Shown in pieces: positions 8,140-14,482 of a DNA stretch of 26,602 nucleotides. Source of the DNA: CAZUGA01 sp964619885. GTDB taxonomy: Bacteria > Pseudomonadota > Gammaproteobacteria > Methylococcales > UBA1147. A model generated the notes under the pieces. It ran no database searches. It was not told where the DNA came from and saw only the letters and a list, made by a program, of their open reading frames with translations. The stretch's first letter is position 1, and each line of letters opens with the position of its first letter. The position numbers were made by a program, and so were the translations under genes. The DNA is taken from contig CAZUGA010000053.1 in the NCBI GenBank assembly GCA_964619885.1, forward strand, positions 1-26,602, in the 5' to 3' direction.

Positions 8140-9017
8140 GCACAACAATTGATTTTGCATCGGTGAATGCGCCGGTATCTCCAACTGATCGGTTGATGAT
8201 CACTATATTTCTGGCAGCTTTGGTCCATGCGTTGATTATATTGGGGGTGGGTTTCGAGATTCCAAAGCCGACCCGGATCAACAAATCCCTAGAAATTGCT
8301 TTGGTTATCGCACCCACGCAGAAGGCACCGAAAGAAGCCGATTTTTTATCGCAAGAAAATCAAGTCGGTAGTGGTAAATCCCTGGAAAAGGTCGAGCCGG
8401 TGCGGCGTCAAGCACCCGCATCAGGCAGACAAGGGCAGTCCTCGACGCAAGTGCCGGTGGTTCATGGTGCGGTATCCAAGCCGAAACGCGTCATGACCCA
8501 GCGAAAATCAAAGACGAAAATTGTTACCGCAGAACAGCCAAATCCGGAACCAGATGAAAACAAACAACCATTGACAGCGATGGGACTATCACAGCAGATT
8601 GCTGCATTAGGTGCAGAAATTGTTCGTGTACAAAACGATATCGCCAAACGACCTAGAATAAAATTTATTAATTCGGTTAACGCTCATAAGTATAAAGCGG
8701 CGGCTTATGAAAAGGCTTGGCAACGCAAAGTTGAGCGAGTTGGGAATCTAAACTACCCAGATGAGGCTCGGCGTCGAAAATTATCAGGTTCTTTATTGTT
8801 GGCGGTAGGTGTCCGCCGGGATGGATCGATTTATACCATCAAAATACGGCGTTCTTCGGGCCATAAAGCCTTGGATGATGGCGCGGTTCGAATCGTTCGA
8901 TTGTCCGGTCCGTTTGCCCCTTTCCCCAAAGATTTAGCGGACGATGCGGATGTGCTGGTTATTACCAGAACATGGAAATTTTTTGACGATTCACATTTGA
9001 CAACAAGTGGTTATTAG
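8136..9017 (+). CDS. TonB-like energy transducer (TonB3 type)
   Basis: 293 residues. One membrane segment near the N-terminus (about 20-40, MITIFLAALVHALIILGVGF) would anchor it in the inner membrane; the rest would lie in the periplasm. After it comes ADFLSQENQVGSG, a segment typical of the TonB genes that sit beside gshB in pseudomonads. A basic, glutamine-rich linker and a helical stretch (about 150-200) follow, then a TonB C-terminal domain (about 205-290, NYPDEARRRKLSGSLLLAV and GSIYTIKIRRSSGHKALDDG). The linker is not strongly proline-rich, unlike classical TonB. In Pseudomonas aeruginosa the gene in this position, tonB3, is linked to twitching motility; whether that applies here is unknown. 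It overlaps gshB by four bases, so translation is coupled. Confidence 0.85.
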   Translation: MSTTIDFASVNAPVSPTDRLMITIFLAALVHALIILGVGFEIPKPTRINKSLEIALVIAPTQKAPKEADFLSQENQVGSGKSLEKVEPVRRQAPASGRQGQSSTQVPVVHGAVSKPKRVMTQRKSKTKIVTAEQPNPEPDENKQPLTAMGLSQQIAALGAEIVRVQNDIAKRPRIKFINSVNAHKYKAAAYEKAWQRKVERVGNLNYPDEARRRKLSGSLLLAVGVRRDGSIYTIKIRRSSGHKALDDGAVRIVRLSGPFAPFPKDLADDADVLVITRTWKFFDDSHLTTSGY

Positions 9018-9138
9018 CCTGAAAAATACGATCGGACATTGAGATTTAAAAATGTGCAGTTGTCGATTGATAGCAACTCTGGAAACGCGTGATAAGTGCT
9101 GCACGAGGTCTTTAAGCCTATTGACAGAAGATAATGTA

Positions 9139-9702
9139 ATGACAGACAACATGAATTTAACCGATCATTTTTTGATTGCGATGCCGAGTTTGGGGGATCC
9201 GAATTTCCAACGGACGGTAACATATATGTGCCAGCACGGCGACGATGGGGCCCTGGGTATAGTGATCAATCGACCGATTGATTTGACGTTGAATGATATT
9301 TTGGGGCAAATGGAAATAGAAGTGAAAAGCCAAGATATAGGTGCAACGCAAGTCTATTACGGTGGTCCGGTCCAACCTGAACGAGGTTTTGTAATCCATG
9401 ATGGGAGCGGTGAGTGGGACTCGTCTTTAGCAGTTACCGATTCCATTATGTTAACGACATCACGCGATATCATGGAAGCGATTGCTCGAGGAAAGGGTCC
9501 CGGTAAAATGTTGGTTGCGTTGGGCTATGCGGGTTGGGGCGAAGGCCAATTGGAACAAGAAATTCTTCAAAATGCTTGGCTAAATGCACCAGCTTTAAAC
9601 CAAGTCATATTTGACTTACCGGCCGACAAGCGTTGGAAATCAGCCGCCGAACAAATGGGGGTCGATTTGGATTTATTGTCGTCGAACGCGGGGCATGCGT
9701 GA
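9139..9702 (+). CDS. algH: YqgE/AlgH family protein
   Basis: About 188 residues from the ATG at 9139. The family signature is clear at the N-terminus: LTDHFLIAMPSLGDPNFQRT, then GALGIVINRP; the YYGGPVQPERGFVIH and ALGYAGWGEGQLEQEI blocks follow. The open frame extends back to 9052, but the extra residues (a Cys-rich stretch) do not belong to the family and the MNLTDHF start region fits known members, so the start is 9139 or 9151. Crystal structures of relatives show a compact alpha/beta fold, but the molecular function is not established; the P. aeruginosa gene was named for an effect on alginate. It is directly followed by ruvX, a very conserved pair in gammaproteobacteria. Confidence 0.93.
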   Translation: MTDNMNLTDHFLIAMPSLGDPNFQRTVTYMCQHGDDGALGIVINRPIDLTLNDILGQMEIEVKSQDIGATQVYYGGPVQPERGFVIHDGSGEWDSSLAVTDSIMLTTSRDIMEAIARGKGPGKMLVALGYAGWGEGQLEQEILQNAWLNAPALNQVIFDLPADKRWKSAAEQMGVDLDLLSSNAGHA

Positions 9703-9775
9703 TTCGGCAAAAACTAGAGTGGTGGATTGGTCATTCTTGTCGGTGTTTTGATCTTAGACAAATAGCGTATCAACC

Positions 9776-10234
9776 GTGAAAATTGATCCGCTACTCAATG
9801 GCCTGAATTCGGATACCTACTTGGGTTTCGATTTCGGTATTCGAAAAATTGGGGTGGCGGTAGGACACGTGGAGACCGGAATTGCAAATCCACTTACGAC
9901 TATTCGAGCGGTGAAACAAAAACCTGGTTGGCAAGCAATTACAGACTTAGTCAACCGGTGGCAACCGCGAGGTTGTGTCGTTGGATTATCCTTGCAGCAA
10001 GATGGTACGGAAAACCCGGTTTCCCAACCTATGCTTAGATTTTGCAGACAGCTTGAAGGTCGATACCAAGTGCCTGTTTTTCGGATGGATGAGACATTAA
10101 CTACCGTCGAAGCAAAACGATTATTGTTCGAGGAACTTGAGCTGAGCGCATCGAAGCTTTGGCAGGTTCAAGATCAGCTCGCCGCCCAATTAATTTTACA
10201 ATCGTGGCTTAACCATTATCACGCTAGAAAATGA
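9776..10234 (+). CDS. ruvX: Holliday junction resolvase-like nuclease RuvX (YqgF)
   Basis: 152 residues from a GTG at 9776; no better start is available without losing the first strand. RNase H-like fold: the first catalytic Asp is in YLGFDFGIRKIGVAVG (D19), followed by VVGLSLQQDGTENPVS, RMDETLTTVEAKRLL with the second acidic pair, and DQLAAQLILQSWL with the third acidic site. Members process Holliday-junction-like DNA or the 5' end of pre-16S rRNA; E. coli YqgF is essential and implicated in the latter. The gene follows algH by 73 bases and precedes pyrR by 7, so it is part of a single rightward operon. Function by family is secure, substrate less so. Confidence 0.92.
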   Translation: MKIDPLLNGLNSDTYLGFDFGIRKIGVAVGHVETGIANPLTTIRAVKQKPGWQAITDLVNRWQPRGCVVGLSLQQDGTENPVSQPMLRFCRQLEGRYQVPVFRMDETLTTVEAKRLLFEELELSASKLWQVQDQLAAQLILQSWLNHYHARK

Positions 10235-10241
10235 CATCACT

Positions 10242-10763
10242 ATGGTAGAGATCGATTTGAACGTTGAATCTATGCTCGATGTATTGGCCGATAGGCTAAA
10301 GTTGGTAATCGAGTCTAAGGGTTGGAACAATCCCGTCATGATTGGGATTCACACCGGCGGTAGTTGGATAGCTGAAGAATTACACAGTCGTCTGGAGTTG
10401 CAGGAACCATTGGGTCTATTGGACATTGCGTTTTACCGTGACGATTTCTCGGAAATCGGAGTGCAGCCACAGGTGAGGCCAAGTAATTTACCGTTTAGCA
10501 TTGAAGGGCGGGATATATTGCTTATCGATGACGTATTGTATACAGGAAGAACGATACGTGCCGCGCTGAACGAAATCTTTGATTACGGCCGGCCGGCCAA
10601 CGTATTGTTGGGCGTATTGATCGAGCGAGATGGACGACAGATTCCGATTCAGGCGGATTGTTTGGGCGGTCGGGTAGATTTACAACCCAAACAACGGATA
10701 AAATTAACAGGCCCGGATCCACTGAAATTTACAATTCATGAATTCGATACAAAATCCAAATAA
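10242..10763 (+). CDS. pyrR: PyrR bifunctional regulator / uracil phosphoribosyltransferase
   Basis: 173 residues, type I phosphoribosyltransferase fold. The PRPP-binding motif is DILLIDDVLYTGRTIRAA (91-108); IGIHTGGSWIAEEL gives the pyrophosphate loop and LDIAFYRDDFSEIG the flexible hood. In Firmicutes PyrR binds pyr mRNA to cause attenuation; in gammaproteobacteria the gene is kept in the pyr cluster, but RNA binding is less certain. Here pyrR lies inside a run that begins well upstream with gshB, and I see no PyrR-type anti-antiterminator before it, so a salvage or indirect regulatory role is at least as likely. Start is the ATG at 10242, 7 bases after the ruvX stop. Confidence 0.93.
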   Translation: MVEIDLNVESMLDVLADRLKLVIESKGWNNPVMIGIHTGGSWIAEELHSRLELQEPLGLLDIAFYRDDFSEIGVQPQVRPSNLPFSIEGRDILLIDDVLYTGRTIRAALNEIFDYGRPANVLLGVLIERDGRQIPIQADCLGGRVDLQPKQRIKLTGPDPLKFTIHEFDTKSK

Positions 10764-10778
10764 CTTGTTTGTGTCTCA

Positions 10779-11762
10779 GTGAGTTCAAGGACGCAAGGTC
10801 ACCAACTCGATACAACTGGCCAATTACGGCATTTTCTATCTATTGATGGTCTGAACCGAGAATTATTGACCCGTATCATGGATACGGCTGAATCGTTCGT
10901 TGGTGTTGGCGAGCAACCGGTAAAAAAAGTACCTTTGCTGCGTGGTAAAACTATCGCCAATCTTTTTTTCGAAAATAGCACACGAACACGGACAACCTTT
11001 GAGTTGGCTGGCAAGCGATTATCTGCCGATGTCCTGAATATTGATGTAGCACGTTCGGCGACTGCCAAAGGAGAAAGCCTGCTCGATACCATCCGCAATT
11101 TGGAAGCAATGCATGTCGATATGTTTGTGGTAAGGCATAGCGAAAGTGGAGCGTCATTATTCATTGCGCAGCACGTTGCTCCCCACGTTAGTGTGATTAA
11201 CGGTGGGGATGGTCGGCATTCTCACCCGACCCAGGCGATGCTGGATATGTTTACGATTCGCCGGCACAAAGGAGAATTCGATAAATTGTGCGTCGCTATT
11301 GTTGGCGATATCTTGCACTCTCGGGTGGCGCGCTCGCAAATTCTTGCGTTGAATACCTTGGGAGCTGCTGAAGTTCGCGTGATCGCCCCTGGCACATTAC
11401 TGCCAGCGCATGCTGATTCATTAGGTGTTCGAGTTTTTCATGACATCGATGATGGTTTACGTGATGTCGATGTGGTCATAATGTTGCGGTTGCAAAACGA
11501 AAGGATGCGAGGTGCTTTACTGCCTAGCGAACATGAATATTTCACCCATTTCGGATTAACCGAGCAACGGTTACAGATTGCCAAGCCCGATGCGATAGTG
11601 ATGCACCCGGGACCGATAAACCGAGGTGTCGAAATTGAATCCCGAGTTGCGGATTGCGCCTCTTCGGTGATTTTGCAGCAGGTGAGTTACGGGATTGCAA
11701 TACGTATGGCGGTGATGACGTTGGCAATGCATTCGGAAGCCAAGAATTCGGGCGCAACATGA
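10779..11762 (+). CDS. pyrB: Aspartate carbamoyltransferase catalytic chain
   Basis: 327 residues from a GTG at 10779, 15 bases after pyrR. It condenses carbamoyl phosphate with aspartate, the committed step of pyrimidine synthesis. The carbamoyl-phosphate site FFENSTRTRTTFELAGKRL is intact (S67-T-R-T-R71), as are the KGES loop (K97), the HPTQAMLDMFTIR block and the aspartate-site MLRLQNERM motif. There is no pyrI regulatory gene nearby; instead the next gene is an inactive dihydroorotase homologue, as in the pseudomonad-type dodecameric enzyme. The N-terminal extension before HFLSIDGL is what one expects in that class, where it carries the nucleotide-effector site. Stop overlaps pyrC' by four bases. 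Confidence 0.97.
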   Translation: MSSRTQGHQLDTTGQLRHFLSIDGLNRELLTRIMDTAESFVGVGEQPVKKVPLLRGKTIANLFFENSTRTRTTFELAGKRLSADVLNIDVARSATAKGESLLDTIRNLEAMHVDMFVVRHSESGASLFIAQHVAPHVSVINGGDGRHSHPTQAMLDMFTIRRHKGEFDKLCVAIVGDILHSRVARSQILALNTLGAAEVRVIAPGTLLPAHADSLGVRVFHDIDDGLRDVDVVIMLRLQNERMRGALLPSEHEYFTHFGLTEQRLQIAKPDAIVMHPGPINRGVEIESRVADCASSVILQQVSYGIAIRMAVMTLAMHSEAKNSGAT

Positions 11763-13048
11763 TGGCCGCACCACGGATTGTAATTACCGGTGGTAGACTC
11801 ATTGACCCGGCGAACGGTATCGACAAAGACGATACTTTGTATATTGCGCGGGGTCAGGTCGCGGCGGTAGGAACGGCACCTGATGGATTTCATGTGGATC
11901 GAGAGATCCACGTGCCAGGGCATATAGTGTGCCCTGGCTTTATAGATTTGTGTGCACGGGTTCGTGAGCCTGGACAGGAGCACAAAGCTACCATTGCCAG
12001 CGAAACCACCGCAGCGGTTCGGGCTGGGATTACCATGCTGTGCTGTCCGCCAGATACTATACCGGTTATCGACACACCGGCCGTGGCAGAATTGATCAAG
12101 GATCGAGCAGAACGCATCGGAATGGCTCGGATTTTGCCTATTGGAGCGGTAACCCGGGGGCTGATGGGTAAAGAATTGAGTGAGATGCGGGCTTTAAAGA
12201 AAGCCGGTTGTGTTGCAGTCAGCAATGCGTCGAGCCCTATCGAGAATCTTCTTGTACTTCGGCGTACGATGGAATATGCAGCGAGTTCGGGTTTGCTCGT
12301 CATTATTCGGCCTGAAGACCCATGGTTAAGGAATCAAGGTGTTGCCCATGAGGGCGCAGTTGCCACCCGGCTGGGTTTGCCTGCGATTCCAGAAGCAGCT
12401 GAAACTGTGGCGGTCGCACAGGTGTTGGCGCTAATTGAACAAACAGGAGTGCGTGTGCATTTCGCACAGCTGAGTTGCGCGAGAGCTGTCTCATTGATCG
12501 CGAATGCGCAACGGGAAGGATTGCCCGTGACCGCTGATGTCTCTGCTCATCAATTGCACTTAAGCGATCAAGCCGTGGTAGATTATGACCCGCTATTCCA
12601 TGTTATGCCACCACTGCGTACCGAACAGGATCGTGACGCTTTACGCAATGGCCTTTCTACTGGCGCTATTACCGCGGTTTGTTCAGACCATCAGCCGCAT
12701 GAAGAGGGAGCAAAATTGAACGTGTTTTCGTCGACGGAGCCGGGTATGGCGACACTGGAAACACTTTTACCGTTAGTCCTGCGTTTGGTGAGTGCGCAGC
12801 AAGTGGACCGATTTAGAGCTATTTCGAGTTTGACCAGTGGACCGGCGAAAATCTTAGGATTGAAATCTGGACAGCTCGGGGCGGGTGCGATAGCCGATAT
12901 ATGTATTGTTGACCCAAATGCAATATGGATTCCTGCGCCGGAAAAATGGGCGAGTAGTGGACAAAATACGCCATTCTTCGGTCAGCAAATGCAAGGACAG
13001 GTGACCCATACCCTAATCGAGGGACGCATTGTATATGAGCGTGCATGA
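11759..13048 (+). CDS. pyrC': Inactive dihydroorotase homologue PyrC' (ATCase partner)
   Basis: 429 residues from the ATG at 11759, which overlaps the pyrB stop as ATGA. The overall sequence is that of a type I dihydroorotase (PGFIDL near residue 60, the AGITML strand, and a normal C-terminal closing sheet GRIVYE). The metal site is lost: the HxH of the GFIDxHxHxREPG motif is C65-A-R67, the histidine in the 'VxHxED' strand is R184 (VIIRPEDP), and the second histidine of HxxH is Q237 (VHFAQLS). The late Asp (D310, CSDHQPHEE) is kept. In Pseudomonas such pyrC' products have no dihydroorotase activity and are needed to assemble PyrB into a dodecamer. A separate active pyrC must exist elsewhere. 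Two strong hairpins lie in codons about 45-60. Confidence 0.93.
   Translation: MMAAPRIVITGGRLIDPANGIDKDDTLYIARGQVAAVGTAPDGFHVDREIHVPGHIVCPGFIDLCARVREPGQEHKATIASETTAAVRAGITMLCCPPDTIPVIDTPAVAELIKDRAERIGMARILPIGAVTRGLMGKELSEMRALKKAGCVAVSNASSPIENLLVLRRTMEYAASSGLLVIIRPEDPWLRNQGVAHEGAVATRLGLPAIPEAAETVAVAQVLALIEQTGVRVHFAQLSCARAVSLIANAQREGLPVTADVSAHQLHLSDQAVVDYDPLFHVMPPLRTEQDRDALRNGLSTGAITAVCSDHQPHEEGAKLNVFSSTEPGMATLETLLPLVLRLVSAQQVDRFRAISSLTSGPAKILGLKSGQLGAGAIADICIVDPNAIWIPAPEKWASSGQNTPFFGQQMQGQVTHTLIEGRIVYERA
11891..11914 (+). other. Hairpin with GAGA tetraloop inside pyrC'
   Basis: GTGGATC (11894-11900) pairs perfectly with GATCCAC (11905-11911) across a GAGA loop of the stable GNRA class. The stem extends outward by three pairs, one of them G-U, to about 10 base pairs. 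It directly abuts a second hairpin. Confidence 0.6.
11914..11943 (+). terminator. Terminator-like hairpin inside pyrC'
   Basis: GCCAGGGCA (11914-11922) pairs perfectly with TGCCCTGGC (11930-11938) across 7 bases and is followed by TTTAT. The stem is strong but the T-run is short, so termination would be partial at best. It lies in pyrC' coding sequence, soon after the pyrB end. Confidence 0.35.
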
Positions 13049-13089
13049 AGCGATGAAGAGGGTTAGTACTGGCTATCCAATATTCGCAG

Positions 13090-13108
13090 ACCGCATATGG
13101 GGCGGTTT
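13090..13108. terminator. Weak candidate terminator between convergent pyrC' and yggX
   Basis: ACCGC (13090-13094) pairs with GCGGT (13102-13106), loop 7, followed by TTTATTGATTT on the plus strand. Only 5 base pairs. Its position just past the pyrC' stop and before the yggX stop suits a terminator, but the structure is weak. Confidence 0.3.
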
Positions 13109-13379
13109 ATTGATTTGGCGGAACATAACCGTCGGGTCTTTCTCCACCGCCGCCTAGGAAAAATTTGTCGCGTTCTTGTTCCAAAAAAGTTTTTGCACGA
13201 GGTTCGAATGGGGTCAGTTGATGTTCGTTGATGAGCATGGTTTGTAGACTGAGCCATTCCTGCCAAACTTGTTTAGACACGTTGTTAAAAATCCACAGTC
13301 CCTTTTCACCGGGAAACGGTTGGGTGTCCAGTCCATCGGCCTCTCGATCCAATTTCACACATTTTACAGTTCTAGCCAT
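13107..13379 (-). CDS. yggX: Fe(2+)-trafficking / oxidative damage protection protein YggX
   Basis: 90 residues, the normal length for this small cytoplasmic protein. The N-terminus MARTVKCVKL carries the conserved cysteine (C7), followed by EADGLDTQPFPGEKG and the WQEWLSLQTMLINEH helix, all hallmark. YggX protects iron-sulfur enzymes and DNA during oxidative stress and has been proposed to handle iron. It sits 11 bases after mutY, the common arrangement, which is apt because MutY itself carries an iron-sulfur cluster and repairs oxidative lesions. A good ribosome binding site (AGAGAGAA on the minus strand) precedes the ATG at 13377-13379. A GGGG run near the C-terminus is family-typical. Confidence 0.96.
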   Translation of the reverse strand: MARTVKCVKLDREADGLDTQPFPGEKGLWIFNNVSKQVWQEWLSLQTMLINEHQLTPFEPRAKTFLEQERDKFFLGGGGERPDGYVPPNQ

Positions 13380-13390
13380 ATAGATTCTCT

Positions 13391-14464
13391 CTAGCGTTGC
13401 GTTGTCGCGTCGACGGGTTTTTCGCCCTGCAAGATGCGATCGAGCAGACGGTTGACCGGCGTCGGCATTCCACAGGATTTTGTAGAAGTTGGGTTATACC
13501 AAATTGATTGCTGATCTTCCATAATCATATCGACAGGTTTTTCCAATAGTGCACTAACCGGCGTGTAGTCTAAATGAAAATGGGTGAAGCTGTGGCGTAA
13601 AGTTGGATGCCATTGCAGAATATCCTGCTTGATATCGTGTTCATTACACCACTCGAATAAACCTTGTCGGGTTGAAAATTCGGGACAGGCCCAAAGCCCG
13701 CCCCAGATGCCGTTCGGGGGACGTTTTTCAAGATAGCATTGGTGGCGAGGGGTATGCATCAGTAGCATATAACAACTGCGCTTGCGTAACGTCTTGGTTG
13801 GTCGTGGGTGTGGGATTTGTTGTGTCCGTTGCGTGAGATAAGCGTTACAGTGTTTGTTTAGAGGGCAGTTGATACAGAGTGGTTTTTTACGCGTGCACAG
13901 CAAGGCACCAAAGTCCATTATTGCTTGGCTATATTCCGCGCAATGTTGATTGGGTGTATAGCTTTCGCTAAGCCTCCAAAGTTCCCTTTCGGTGCGAGAA
14001 TCGCCACTCCAAGATTCGATGCCGTGAACTCTTGACAATACACGCTTGACATTGCCATCTAATATTGCAGCGCTTTTGCCAAAGCCCATACTTAAAATGG
14101 CCCCGGCAGTTGAGCGTCCTATCCCGGGGAGCTTGATAAGCTGTTCCATTGACGATGGAAATTCTGGGAGGGTTGTTATTATTTGGGCGGAACGGTGCAT
14201 ATTTCTGGCGCGAGCGTAATATCCCAATCCCGCCCAGTAATGCAAAACAGAATCCAATGGTGCTGCTGCAAGAGCGGTGACTGTTGGGAATTCTCTCAAG
14301 AAACGATTGAAATAAGGGATTACGGTCGTGACCTGAGTTTGCTGCAACATAACCTCGGATACCCAAACTGGGTACGGTGCAGGATGTTCTTGCCATGGAA
14401 GGTTTTTGCGGCCATTTTGTTGGGACCAGCTTAAGACACAAGATTGAAATTCTTCAATAAGCAT
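13391..14464 (-). CDS. mutY: Adenine DNA glycosylase MutY
   Basis: 357 residues. It removes adenine mispaired with 8-oxoguanine. Catalytic Glu37 (SEVMLQQTQV) and Asp136 (ILDGNVKRV) are present, with the helix-hairpin-helix loop LPGIGRSTAGAIL (112-124). The iron-sulfur cluster ligands have the standard spacing C190-x6-C197-x2-C200-x5-C206. The C-terminal MutT-like domain that reads 8-oxoguanine has GIWGGLWACPEF and the LRHSFTHFHLDYTP loop. The gene starts 18 bases after asmA ends and is followed by yggX, a leftward three-gene unit. Nothing appears damaged. Confidence 0.97.
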   Translation of the reverse strand: MLIEEFQSCVLSWSQQNGRKNLPWQEHPAPYPVWVSEVMLQQTQVTTVIPYFNRFLREFPTVTALAAAPLDSVLHYWAGLGYYARARNMHRSAQIITTLPEFPSSMEQLIKLPGIGRSTAGAILSMGFGKSAAILDGNVKRVLSRVHGIESWSGDSRTERELWRLSESYTPNQHCAEYSQAIMDFGALLCTRKKPLCINCPLNKHCNAYLTQRTQQIPHPRPTKTLRKRSCYMLLMHTPRHQCYLEKRPPNGIWGGLWACPEFSTRQGLFEWCNEHDIKQDILQWHPTLRHSFTHFHLDYTPVSALLEKPVDMIMEDQQSIWYNPTSTKSCGMPTPVNRLLDRILQGEKPVDATTQR

Positions 14465-14482
14465 GAAGATTCGCCAATCTGT

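Noticed and set aside
9052..9138. N-terminal extension of AlgH
   Set aside because: The frame is open from 9052, but the Cys-rich residues do not match the family and the conserved start region begins at about 9139-9151.
10100..10260. PyrR-responsive attenuator ahead of pyrR/pyrB
   Set aside because: No antiterminator/terminator pair was visible before pyrR; the spacing between ruvX and pyrR is only 7 bases.
10586..10599. GGCCGGCCGGCC self-complementary stretch in pyrR
   Set aside because: Explained by the Gly-Arg-Pro-Ala codons; too short a loop to act as a hairpin and no associated signal.
11890..12303. 137-codon minus-strand open frame opposite pyrC'
   Set aside because: It is a mirror of a real coding sequence, with low-complexity Ser/Arg composition and no family features.
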